Assembly: GCA_033398695.1 (NCBI GenBank)
Contig: CM065801.1
Location: 9,610,001 to 9,674,000, forward strand
From: Orobanche coerulescens
Taxonomy: Eukaryota > Streptophyta > Magnoliopsida > Lamiales > Orobanchaceae
Direction of reading: 5' to 3'
DNA length: 64,000 nt
Shown here: in pieces, positions 10,891 through 21,424 of the stretch
Layout of the letters: each line of letters begins with the position of its first letter
How positions within the stretch are numbered: position 1 is the first letter of the stretch
Program-made: the position numbers and the translations under genes
The notes under the pieces: generated by a model
The model's database searches: none
Seen by the model: the letters and a program-made list of their open reading frames with translations, nothing else
Told to the model about the DNA's origin: nothing

Positions 10891-13795
10891 TATTTCAGTT
10901 GTGAATGAGTTCTCAGATGTATTTCCTAACGAACTACCTGGGTTACCTCCGCAGAGAGAAGTGTAATTCACTATCGAATTAGAGCCTGGAGCAGCTCCTA
11001 TTTCCAGAGCACCATACCGCATGGCGCCAACCGAGATGTATGAACTCAAGAAGCAACTGGAGGAATTGTTACAGAAGGGCTATATCCAACCTAGCGTTTC
11101 TCTTTGGGGAGCGCCCGTTCTCTTTGTCCGGAAGAAAGACGGATCCCTCCGACTGTGTATTGATTACAGGGAGCTTAACAAGATGACGATCAAGAATAAG
11201 TACCCTATACCTCGGATCGACGACTTGTTTGATCAACTGCAAGGGGAAAGGGTATTCTTGAAGATTGACTTGCGATCAGGATACCACCAGCTGAGAATTA
11301 TGGAATCGGATATACCAAAATCTGCTTTCAGATCCCGGTACGGGCATTATGAATTTGTAGTAATGCCATTTGGACTTACCAATGCTCCTGCGGTATTCAT
11401 GCAATTGATGAATCGGGTATTCTTGGAATACCTGGATAAATTTGTGGTCGTCTTCATTGATGACATCTTGATATATTCGAAGGACGCAGAGGAGCATGCC
11501 GAACATTTGCGTGTGGTTTTGAGCACTTTGAGGAAGGAACAACTGTATGCAAAGCTTTCTAAATGCGAGTTCTGGCTTAGGGAAGTAACCTTCCTTGGGC
11601 ATGTGATATCAATTGACGGGGTTCAGGTGGACCCGAAGAAAGTCGAAGCAATCTTGGAATGGGAAGTTCCTAGTAATGTGAAAGAAGTCCGGAGTTTCCT
11701 AGGACTTGTGGGATATTATCGCCGCTTTGTAGAGGGATTTTCCAAGATTTCTCGTCCGCTCACTCAGCTGTTACAGAAAACTCAAAAGTTTAAGTGGGAT
11801 GAGAAATGCCAGGCTGGTTTTGATGAGCTTAAGAAGAGACTGACGACAGCACCTATTTTAGCATTGCCAGATGGAACTAATGGATTCATGGTATATAGCG
11901 ACGCTTAGAATCAGGGTCTGGGTTGTGTATTGATGCAAAAGGATAAGGTGATTGCTTATGCTTCTCGGCAATTGAAACCGTATGAGGTTAATTACCCGAC
12001 TCACGATCTGGAGCTAGCAGCTGTGGTCTTTGCCTTGAAAATTTGGCGACATTATTTGTACGACACTCATTGTCAGATCTTTACAGACCATAAGAGCCTC
12101 AAGTACATTTTCAGTCAGAAAGAATTAAACATGAGGCAGAGAAGGTGGCTGGAATTGATCAAGGATTACGACTTGGAGATTCTCTATCATCCGGGGAAAG
12201 CAAACGTAGTAGCCGATGCTTTGAGCCGTAAACCTATTTCTCTTCGAGTGTTGGAAGCACTTACATCCCAAACCAAAGATTCAATGGAACCGATCCGTGA
12301 AGGGGTTGAAGTATGGGCACCAGGAATCCAAGGGCAACTTTATGTGATGGAACTGACTTCATCACTAGTCGAGGAGATCAAGTCTAAGCAGTTGGACGAT
12401 TCTCTGATCCTTCGATTATGTGACGAAGTAAAGAAAGGAAAAGCCCCAGGATTCGTGTTACAAGACGATGGAGTTCTGAGATTTCAAAATCGACTTTGCG
12501 TTCCCGATGATGGTGATTTGAGACGGACTATTCTGAAGGAAGCTCACAGCGCGCCATATTCCATTCACCCGGGCGTGATAAGATGTATAAGGATTTAAAA
12601 CAAAATTTCTGGTGGGGGAATATGAAGAAGGACGTAGCAGAGTACGTTTCGAAGTGCTTGACTTGTCAGCAGGTTAATATTGAACATCAACGACCTGCCG
12701 GAATGTTAAAGCCGCTTCCGATCCCTGAATGGAAGTGGGAGGACATCTCAATGGATTTCATCACCAGTATGCCAAGGACTAGAACGAGAATGAACATGAT
12801 TTGGGTTGTAGTGGATCGACTAACCAAGTCGGCTCATTTCCTAGGGATTAAAGATACATGGGGGCCCGAGAGATTGGCGCGAGTATTTATTGCGGAGATA
12901 GTCAGATTGCATGGGACGCCGAAGACCATTATTTCGGATCGAGATGGTCGTTTCGTGTCGCACTTCTGGAAAGTAGTTCACAGGGCTTTGGGAACTGAGC
13001 TCAACTTTAGCACGGATTATCATCCCCAAACGGACGGTCAGTCCGAAAGGACTATACAGACAGTAGAGGACATGCTTAGAGCTTGTGCATTAGATTGGTC
13101 AACTGATTGGGAAGTTCACTTGCCCTTGATCGAGTTCACCTATAATAACAGTTGGCATGCTTCTATTAAGATGGCACCATTTGAAGCTTTGTACGGGAGA
13201 AGATGCCGATCACCCCTGTGTTGGGATGATTCTTCGGATTTGATCGGGACGGAACCGGAATTGATTATTCAGACTCAAGAGAAGGTAGCTTTGATTCGAG
13301 AAAGATTGTTGACTGCCCAGAGTCGACAGAAGTCTTATGCAGATATACGTCGTCGCCCTCTAGAGTTCGACGCTGGGAACCATGTACTATTGAAGGTGTC
13401 TCCTACACGAGGGATTTTCCGTTTTGGGAGGAGAGGCAAGCTTAGTCCCAGATATATCGGACCATTCGAGATCCTCGAGAGAGTTGGAGATTTAGCATAC
13501 AAGTTGGCCTTACCGCCATCGCTGAGCCACGTTCACAATGTGTTTCACGTATCCTAATTGCGGAAGTATGTATCGGACCCCAGTCACGTCATTAATTTCG
13601 ATGAGATCGAGATAGCTAATGATGGCACCTTCAAAGAGAGACCAATCAAGATACTTGAGAGACGGATCAAACAATTGAGGAACAAACCAATACACTTGGT
13701 TAAAGTACGATGGTCACGACATGGAGTCGAAGAGGCCACTTCGGAAACGGAGGACAGTATGAAGGCTAGATATCCAGAGTTGTTTTCATCTTAAG
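10891..13795 (+). pseudogene. Element B RT, RNase H, integrase with chromodomain-like tail
   Basis: RT frame 11021-11908: KIDL aspartate at residue 83 and FIDD at 145-148. A TAG at 11906-11908 interrupts the RT/RNase H link (YSDA, then NQGLGCVL). RNase H and connection run 11930-12598, with a frameshift near 12580. Integrase runs 12583-13557 with the HHCC remnant, MDF aspartate, SDRD and SER glutamate, and stops at a TAA just after HVS. The tail 13558-13794 has the chromodomain-like EEATSETE and RYPELF signature of Tekay. Two in-frame stops and one shift inactivate pol. Confidence 0.88.
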
Positions 13796-13817
13796 TTTCG
13801 GGACGAAACTTCTTTTT

Positions 13818-13829
13818 AGGGAGGAAGGA
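13818..13829 (+). other. Polypurine tract of B
   Basis: AGGGAGGAAGGA directly precedes the LTR start TGTAATACCC. It lies just after TTTCGGGACGAAACTT, a block also seen at the matching place in X, G and H. Confidence 0.8.
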
Positions 13830-13971
13830 TGTAATACCCGAGATTTCTGATATGTATTTGGAACTTGTGATATTGTAATCGATCTGAGTATTATTCTCCG
13901 TATTTCATAATCCGATGTTGTCAAGCGTATGATTTCATGTATGAGATTTAAAAATTGTAATTCTGCGCATG

Positions 13972-14267
13972 TAGCGCACGCTATCGGCTATGTGTAGCGT
14001 ACGCTAACATGGACTCAATAGCGCACGCTACAAAGGAACATTAGCGCACGCTATGCGTGGTCAATTTGATTGAGACATGCGGTAGGTGAGATCTGGCCGG
14101 GGACCCTTGTCGGATCGTGTCGGGATGAATCTGGACGGCTTTCGGGAAAAGCCGAGTCAATACCTTAGCGCACGCTACAGGCATGTGCATAGCGCGCGCT
14201 AAGTGTTGAGTACAGTTAAGTCAGTGAGCCGTTAGCGCACGCTACGAGCAGGGACTAGCGCGCGCTA
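13972..14267. repeat. U3 palindrome array of B (eight TAGCGYRCGCTA sites)
   Basis: Sites start at 13972, 13995, 14019, 14042, 14166, 14190, 14233 and 14256. Steps within groups are 23, 24, 23, then 24, then 23 bp. The last site ends 12 bp before the TATA box. Variants are TAGCGCACGCTA, TAGCGTACGCTA and TAGCGCGCGCTA. Confidence 0.92.
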
Positions 14268-14279
14268 ATAGCCATTTCT

Positions 14280-14287
14280 TATAAATA
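14280..14287 (+). promoter_or_regulatory. Putative TATA box of B LTR
   Basis: TATAAATA about 450 bp into the LTR, immediately after the palindrome array. RNA probably starts about 30 bp further on (inference). Confidence 0.65.
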
Positions 14288-14962
14288 GGACAACATCCTA
14301 TTCGTGATTTCAGTTCCTTCTTCTCCCATACCCGAATTCTTACACTTAGAGCATAACTTCCTTCATCCTAAACACTTCATATCAACATCCTAGTTCGTGA
14401 TTGAAGATCGTATATCATTGGAGATTGGTGTTCAAGCCTTCGGCGTTGGATTGCTTCGATTTCCTCCGTGTTCTTCACTACTTTGAGGTAGGTGATTCTT
14501 CACCAATACTAGTAGTGTTCTAAAGGACGTTTGATCATGCTTATCTTGTCAGTTAGATTCTTAAGTAGTCGAACATCATGTGTAGAAGGATATTTTCGAT
14601 GTTTCGATACTTATTCACCGTATAAACCATTGAACCTCTTGGTGTTTGAACTCCTAGCATATTCTGAAGCTTCAAACCTATTTGTGATCAGTAGATGGAT
14701 TTACCTAGTTGTTACGTTTTACACATTGGAATCATGCGTTTTGGAACGTAGGACGAACGGAACTTAGAATATTTTCTTGAAGATCGAAGATGAATTATGA
14801 TGTTGAGATGATTATCCGTATATTTGTATCTCATAATCATAGAACTTCCACAAACCTTATTAGCATGATATGCTTGAGGATGACTTGTTTTATCACTAGA
14901 GAATTCATGAGTTCATCACCATTCAACCCAGTTTTCTGTCAGTAGTAATCTACCATGCACGA

Positions 14963-15151
14963 TTAGCGCACGCTAACATACGTTAGTTAACGTGCGCTAT
15001 CGGGGTTAAGTTAACGCATTTAAATGCGTAACGTCGTTATTGAGATCAGCCGAGTCAAGCTGTCGATCCGTGGCTGGCGTCGCTACGCTTATACGATAGC
15101 GTACGCTAACAGGGTGACTTAGCGCACGTTACGAGTACGTAGCGCACGCTA
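14963..15151. repeat. Second palindrome array of B, downstream of TATA
   Basis: TAGCGCACGCTA at 14963 and 15140, with diverged copies between (TTAACGTGCGCTA, GGCGTCGCTA, ATAGCGTACGCTA, TTAGCGCACGTTA). It lies about 700 bp downstream of the TATA box, so it would be transcribed. Confidence 0.8.
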
Positions 15152-15525
15152 AGATCCGAGCATTGTTTATTTTGAGCTTTTTGGCCGTAGACCGAATTGC
15201 TAGGCCATCGTTCGACTTGAGATGATTTGTATATCATTCCTTTTGTTAAGGTTCGAGCTTGTTACGTTGATCGAAGGAGGCGACCTTCGAGTGTGTTGAG
15301 ATCATTGAAGTATTCCATTCTTGCCATTTTCGAGGCAAGTATCATATGTCGAGTTCGATTTATATTGAAACTTTGATCATGCTTGTGGTTTTGTTCATGT
15401 TGTTGAATATGAGATGTATTTCTGAAATTTCTCGTGGTATTCGTTGTTATTTGTTCGTATTGATGAACTTATTGAAATGCATATATGTATGCATAGTTGA
15501 TTGATTTGTGGTATAAATGATCCGA

Positions 15526-15705
15526 GGGGATCATGAGGATCTATGCTGAGGGCGCTGGATCGAATGACCACCATGCGTTGGTCCGACGGGATCATCATGG
15601 GGATCTATGCTGAGGGCGCTGGATCGCTGGACGGGTTTTCCACCATGCGTTGGTCCGACGGGATCATCATGGGGATCTATACCAAGGGCGCTGGATCATT
15701 TGGAT
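15526..15705 (+). repeat. LTR minisatellite of B (72-bp unit)
   Basis: Two near-identical 72-bp units start at 15568 and 15640 (CCACCATGCGTTGGTCCGAC), preceded by a partial unit. The core GTCCGACGGGATC recurs in the LTRs of C, X, G, G2 and H. Confidence 0.8.
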
Positions 15706-15816
15706 TACCACGACTTGTGTTGATGGAATCGTGAGGATTCGCATCGTTGGATTCCGGTGGTGGAAGTCCGTTTTGCATGTTTTATGATGCATTGATGATT
15801 TATGTATTACGATACT

Positions 15817-15853
15817 TGTACTAGCATTGTTTTGCTAACCCCTTCGGGGGTGG
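15817..15853 (+). promoter_or_regulatory. Conserved stem-loop block of Tekay-like LTRs (B copy)
   Basis: ACTTGTACTAGC, a spacer, then GCTAACCCC-TTC-GGGGGT, which can fold into a short GC-rich hairpin. The same arrangement is present in C, X, G, G2 and H at the matching position. Function unknown; an RNA element of the R/U5 leader is one possibility. Confidence 0.6.
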
Positions 15854-16182
15854 ACATTGTTTTGATGTTCAGGTAGCCGAGGAGTGGGGAAGCAACCACA
15901 GTACCGACAGGACGATGAAATGGCTCAGTGATGTGGTTGATGTTTATTGTTATTGTGATTTGTCTTCTTGGTCTATTTAGTACTCGAGTACATCTGTTTT
16001 TAATAACGTCTTTTCGATATGGTTGTATAAGTTAACTCATTTGATCGGTTGAATCAAATTTGTATTTGAACTTCAGTTGTACGATTGGATTATATTTACA
16101 CTCCTTTTAAAATTAGCCTTGGAAATCCTTACCTAAAGGGTTTACGGCGCTGTAATTATTCCGAATATCTCGGGGTGTTACA

Positions 16183-16474
16183 GGAAGAGGGAGAGGAAGA
16201 TGAAGATAGAATAATGTTCTGTAATTTTTACTTGTAATTTTACTTGAAACATTCTAATACTCTTCTTTTCTTGCGTAAAGCTTTGCTGATTTTGTTCATT
16301 CAAACTGCACCGTATTGTAAACATAAAATAAAAATTTTATAACAGTCATTTGAATGACAACCACTAGTTATCTCAAAAAAAGACTAAGTTTGATTTGTGT
16401 CATGCACTTTATTTGTGCAGACATGCTTACATTTGAAATTCTTTAGTTTTGCCATCATCAAAATAGGGGGAATT
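16183..16474 (+). other. 3' untranslated end of SIRE-type copia E
   Basis: AT-rich sequence between the B insertion and the E LTR. A short acidic coding remnant may lie at the start (GAAGAGGGAGAGGAAGATG). It ends with the PPT AAAATAGGGGG at 16460-16470 directly before the LTR, as in SIRE/Maximus copia elements. Confidence 0.65.
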
Positions 16475-18098
16475 TGTTAGGAATACTTATTAGATTTTGA
16501 TGATGTCATCCATGTATTAATTAATTATTCAAATGTGTGTTTCAGTACTTGGCAACTTGTAAAGAATAATCAAATGAGTATCTTCTATAGGCCTTAAAAA
16601 TTTAGGCTAAGTGTTGAGCAGTTAGAAAATCATCTAAGTACGGCTGTCACTTAACAGGCAAGTTCATTTCTCAGAGGAGTTTTGGTCAACACAGTATATC
16701 AGAGAGGTTTGACCAAAACCCATCTGCAGTCAAGATTATTAGACGAGATCAAATATCAGCTGAAGTTTTGACCATCAGATCAGAGAGGATTTCATCAGGT
16801 TAGAGAACTTTAGAGCAGAGGACTGTATCTCAGAGAACTTCAAAGCAGAGAACTTCATCTCAGAGAAGTTCATATCAGAGAAGTCCAGAGCAGAGAACCT
16901 CAGATAATAAAACTCAGAGAAGTTCAGGTCAGAGAACCTCAGAGGACTTCACATTAGAGAACTTTACATTAGATAAGGTTGACTGCACTTCAGGCAGCTT
17001 TGACCAAGTTATTTCAGACAAGTTCTCAGTCAAGTTATCAGCCAAGATACTCATTCCACGTCAGCAAGAGTTGAAAGTCAACAATCATGGAAAGTCGCAT
17101 GCAAGACGTAGGAGACAAACTGGAAAGATTCCCGGGAAACAAGGAATTAAAAATTCATCAAAATCCACGTTCTGAAGACTTTATACTTATTCTAATCAAG
17201 AATAACGGCGCTCGCAAGAAAGTATTTCAAATGATCAGAATTGAAAAGGGAATCCAGCCTTGCAACGGATTGATAAGATAAACAAAGAAGTCCACTCTCC
17301 AACGGACGGATTTTTTACACTGGTGCAACGGCTATGAAAGAAGCTCAAGGATCGTGCTATAAATATCCGAAGATATGAATTGAGCTAAGTACACGGTGCG
17401 AACAAAACTTACAAGCGATCAAAACATTCAAGGCAATCAAAAGCAATCTATAGCATCATGAAAGAGCAAGCTTAAAAGATCATCTTCGAAGAAGCTCTTT
17501 GTTGGAGAAGACAACACTCTTGTCTTAAAACCTGAGTATGGGGTACTTCTGTAAATGAGGTTTTCAGAAGTTTTGCGACTGATAAGGCATCCAAGGATTC
17601 TTGATTGGAAGGTGATAGACAACTCAAAAGTTGTTGAGGCATCCACGGGTTTTCGATCAAGAGGTGCTAGATAGTCAAATGGAGTTGCAATAACCATGGG
17701 ATTCCACTGGGTAGAAGCTGTTGTGACTGTGTGAATCATTGTAACATTTATCACTGGTTGAAAGTTATAGTGAATTCATCTCCAACTGATTTGGAGAAAA
17801 GTGGATTAGTAGAAGATTACCTCACCTCTGAAACCACTATAAGTGCCTGCGTCATTTACTGCTTTGAACATCATACTTAACTGCTGCATACATATTTACT
17901 GTTCCATTAGTTAGTTATCTGCAGTTAACATTAAGTTACTTAATATCGTCATTAGCTGTCTTCCGCATACTTGTCTGCAGATGACTTTAAGGCATCTGCA
18001 CTTATCACAGCTGAGAAACTCACTTGACTTTCAGGAAAAGAGTTTTAATAAGTCTATTCACCCCCCTCTAGAATTATTCCTGACGACTTGTGCCTACA
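16475..18098 (+). repeat. 3' LTR of SIRE-type copia E
   Basis: 1624 bp, starting TGTTAGGAATACTTATTAG and ending TGCCTACA. The start (TTTTGATGATGTCATCC) and the CACCCCCCTCTAGA near the end are hallmarks of SIRE-type LTRs. It is followed directly by the gag coding sequence of F, so E was inserted into F; the rest of E lies left of B, outside the window. Confidence 0.82.
16787..16968 (+). repeat. Degenerate AGAGAACTTC repeats in E LTR
   Basis: About ten variants of CAGAGAACTTCA / CAGAGAAGTTCA at irregular steps of about 12-26 bp. Direct repeats of this kind are common in SIRE LTRs. Confidence 0.7.
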
Positions 18099-18117
18099 GG
18101 GACATGCTGGTGGTGTC
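18099..18117 (+). pseudogene. Fragment of element F gag between E and C
   Basis: GACATGCTGGTGGTGTC codes DMLVVS, which continues across solo LTR C as VSISNSAPNG at 20460. This links E and C as two insertions a few codons apart in one Tork-type gag. GTGTC (18113-18117) is the target duplication of C. Confidence 0.7.
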
Positions 18118-18272
18118 TGTAATATCCGGATTTATTACGGTGTATTTCATCTGTATTCAAACCCTGTATTATTCGGATTGGTGATTTTGATTATTGGAGT
18201 ATGATATTTCGTGCATTGATATCATTGTACATAAGTATAGAAACTTGCAAAATTGCTCAAGCAACCTCGTGA

Positions 18273-18490
18273 TAGCGCACGCTAAGAATGTATCTTAACG
18301 CGCGCTATCGGGGCATTATTAGCGCACGCTATGAAGATAGGAGTTGCGTGCGCTAAGAACTCAATTATTGAGCGGGACGGCTAGCACATGCGCCAGCCGG
18401 GACATGGGTCCGGATAAGATTCCCAGCCTGACGCACAATGAAGTCAACCATTATTAGCGCACGCTAAGGAATGCTTAGTAGCGTGCGCTA
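18273..18490. repeat. U3 palindrome array of C
   Basis: Four sites at 18273, 18296, 18320 and 18344 (steps 23, 24, 24), then two at 18455 and 18479 (step 24). The last ends 22 bp before TATAAAT at 18513. Confidence 0.9.
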
Positions 18491-18512
18491 ACTTGTTAAT
18501 AATGCAGAATAT

Positions 18513-18519
18513 TATAAAT
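18513..18519 (+). promoter_or_regulatory. Putative TATA box of C
   Basis: TATAAAT directly after the palindrome array, at the same relative place as in B. Confidence 0.6.
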
Positions 18520-19337
18520 GGGACGACAACCGTTTTGGCTTTCATTTCTTTCGCCCATTCTTCATCCTTGAGAGTTCAGAGAGCTGTAATAATACTCCTA
18601 TACACTTAGAACACATCTTGTTGGTGTTTGTATATTGGTTATCACTTGGGAATATTCATTGAAGTGGAATAGCACCTTGGAGTGGCATACAACCAACCGG
18701 AGTTAGATTCTACCTTACGGTTCAGTGATTTTCATCATATTAAGGTATGTTCAATCTATCTCAAGACTTAGAGTTGGATTCTAACGATTTGGATGATCAT
18801 GTTAACAAGATATGGATTTTCATAGATGAATTATCCAAGTATATCATGTTTGGAATATTGAGATGAATAAGCCTTAAGTACCTTGATTATAATCATCATG
18901 ATTCGAATCTTATTACACTGAATATGTAAAGAGAAGCTTCTATCATTGGTAATTCGAATCTAGTAGATGACTTCATAATAATCATGGACTTGACTTTAAC
19001 AATCATTATTGTTGAATAAATCTAAAGGATTGATCATGGAAAGATTGATCTAGTATAGATGGAACGTTTAAACAACTTCAGCATGATAATATCGATTGAT
19101 ATAAGGTGTTAATATCAACCGTTAAGCTTTTCGGATCGTCATATGAAGAATTGTAGTCAAAATGGAATATGGTTTATATGGTATGCATATCCTTGAATCC
19201 GAAGTTGTTGTTATCCATAAGATCATTGATCGTATATACATGATATTCATGGAGGTAACATGAAGTATCACGGAAGATTTCATTGTTTCGATCATGGCGA
19301 GGACAGCCATCGCCAAAGAAGAATCGCCATGCATGAA

Positions 19338-19542
19338 TAGCGCACGCTATGCTTTGATTATTAACGTGTGCTATCGAGCATGAGTTAGCGTCGCTACGTT
19401 TGGTACGTAACGTCGCTAGGCCAACAGACGAGTTAGTCGATCGGTGAAATGCGACCATTCATAGTTAGCGTCGCTAGGCTTTGTTGTTTGCGTGCGCTAT
19501 CGAAAGCGACTTAACGACGCTACGAGTACTTAGCGTGCGCTA
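19338..19542. repeat. Second palindrome array of C, with shortened sites
   Basis: Pairs near 19338/19362, 19386/19408, 19466/19488 and 19512/19531 (steps 24, 22, 22, 19). Several sites have the 11-bp form TAGCGTCGCTA or TAACGTCGCTA, where the centre has lost one base; steps involving these tend to be shorter. Confidence 0.82.
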
Positions 19543-20459
19543 AGCGATTCAGATTACGTTTTATGAACTTTTGGCCGTAAATCGAATTGTTAAACATTAA
19601 ATGCGATGTGAGATAAATCCTATATCATTTCTTTTGTTAAGGTTTGGCCTCGTTACGTGATTGATTGAGGAGGACGATCTTCGAGTGTTCATTTTCGTGG
19701 AAGTGTTGTTATTGTCTTCAAATCGAGGCAAGTACCTTAATTGTTTTATGTATTGTTATTATACATATTGTCGTGCATGTATGTCGTTATTGTATGTCCA
19801 CCTCGTGTTGGTCCGACGGGATCATCCGGGGATCTATGCTAGCGTGCGCTGGATCATCGGACGGGTTTTTCCACCACGGGTTGGTCTGACGGGATCATCG
19901 TGGGTTCTAGGCAGTGAACGCTGGATCGATGGAATTACCATGTGTATGTATTGATATCATGTTGTGATTATCGGTTGTGTATGTTATGTTTGAGTTTCGT
20001 AGGAGAAGACTCGTTGGTACTTTGTCGTTTACGTTATTATTCTTCGTGAGATATGAATAATATGTTGTGGTACTTGTACTAGCATCGTTGTGCTAACCCC
20101 TTCGGGGGTGAACATTTTGTTTGTGTTCAGGATCCAGGAGAGCGGGGAAACAACCACTGGAACTGTATGACGACGAGGGTGCAGAGTGATGTCCCGACCG
20201 GGTTTATTTATCTGTTGTTTACTTGTTATTTCAATAAGTACTCGAGTACGAAGTCATTTGTGATGATTTGAATTTGGTGATGTATTATTGAGTTACTGAA
20301 CAATTGTACTATTTCGTATTGGGTCGAATCATGTACCGTAATTCCGTTATTTCCATTCGTTAGTACCTTTTAATGTCTGTTCAATTCTTCAGCCTTGTAA
20401 ATCCTTGTGTAAAGGATTTACGGCGCTGTAATATTCCTGAATATATCGGGGGTGTTACA

Positions 20460-21424
20460 GTGTCAATAAGCAACTCAGCTCCAAACGGAGCGTTGACCTT
20501 GTAAATGGTCAAAAATTGTCTTCTAAATGAAGAATCCAGAAGAAAAGATCAAGAACATACTTCTGAGATGAAGGCTTAGGTAGCAGAAAATGCTGACAGA
20601 CGAGGCAGAAGCCAAAGCAGAGTTTCTCAAAATAGAAGAGACAAATCCAGGAGGAGGTCGAAATCCAAGAGGGATTTCAAATCTCATTATTGCGGTGGTC
20701 CAAACCATTATGAAAAAGACTGCAGAAAAAAGAAAATAAATCAAAAGAATGGAAATAATGAAAACCAAAAAGATGACAAAGACACTACTGCCGTTGCAAC
20801 TGATCGTGATGTTATCATCTTTTGTGATTATGCTTGTATCAATTCATTATGCCAGCAGATAAATTCGATCGCTGATTCAGGAGCTTCATATCATGTCACT
20901 TCGTATCTTAATATGTTCACATCTTATACCAGTGGCAGCTTTGGCAATATTAGAATGGCCAATCATGGTGTAGCGGAGATCGTTGGCATATGGAGTATCG
21001 TTGTGAATGCTGATACGGGATGTAGATGTCACACATATACCTGACATATGGCTCAATATTATTTCCACCAACAAGCTCGATGATGATGATTTTGCGAGTC
21101 ATTTTGTTGAAGGAGAATGGAAGCTCACAAAATGATCTCTTATTATTGCGAAGGGAAAGAAGCATAATTCTCTTTTCCTAATACAACCTAGATTATCCAA
21201 TAGGGAGGTGAATGCAGTTGCTAAAAATTCTTCCATTGAGCTGTGGCACAAGAGGCTCGGTCAGCCAAAAAAGGGCCTAGAGTTGTTGGCGAGAAAGAAA
21301 CTCCTCCCTGAGGTATTACGTATTCACTTGCAAACTTGTGTTTATTGTTTGGCTGGAAAACAACACAGAGTTGCGTTCAAATTTTTTTCTACAGGTCAAG
21401 AGAAAAGTTATCAGAAGCAGAAAA
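20460..21424 (+). pseudogene. Element F (Tork-like copia) gag end, protease and pre-integrase domain
   Basis: Gag C-terminal part with SNSAPNG and a Ser/Arg-rich stretch leads to a knuckle-like HYCGGPNHYEKDC that lacks its first cysteine. Protease active site DSGASYH is at about 20873-20893. The GAG-pre-integrase segment (LWHKRLGQP, CVYCLAGKQH) is at 21240-21370. Stops and shifts are frequent. Coding is cut at 21424 by element D. F is the oldest layer of the nest and the host of all other insertions in the window. Confidence 0.82.

Larger units (their letters stand above)
9249..16182 (+). mobile_element. Element B: Tekay/Del-type Ty3 chromovirus, 5' end removed by A
   Basis: Gag, protease, RT, RNase H and integrase with a chromodomain-like tail, then PPT and a 2353-bp 3' LTR. 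The gag frame starts abruptly at the A junction, so the B 5' LTR and gag N-terminus lie left of A, outside the window. B itself sits in the 3' untranslated region of copia E. Confidence 0.9.
13830..16182 (+). repeat. 3' LTR of element B
   Basis: 2353 bp, starting TGTAATACCCGAGA and ending ATCTCGGGGTGTTACA (imperfect terminal inverted repeats). In order: U3 palindrome array (13972-14267), TATA (14280), second array (14963-15151), minisatellite (15526-15705), conserved stem-loop block (15817-15853), AGTACTCGAGTAC palindrome (about 15975) and the terminal ACGGCGCTGTAAT block. No coding content. Confidence 0.9.
18118..20459 (+). mobile_element. Element C: solo LTR of a Tekay-like family
   Basis: 2342 bp, TGTAATATCC to GGGGTGTTACA, flanked by the 5-bp duplication GTGTC (18113-18117 and 20460-20464). 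No internal region, so it is the product of LTR-LTR recombination. Layout matches the B LTR: array 1, TATA at 18513-18519, array 2, minisatellite (about 19806-19930), GCTAACCCC-TTC-GGGGG hairpin (20092-20111), AGTACTCGAGTAC (about 20235) and terminal ACGGCGCTGTAATATTCC. Confidence 0.92.

Noticed and set aside
16787..16968. True heat-shock-element array
   Set aside because: GAA and TTC halves are one base apart, not two, and steps are irregular.
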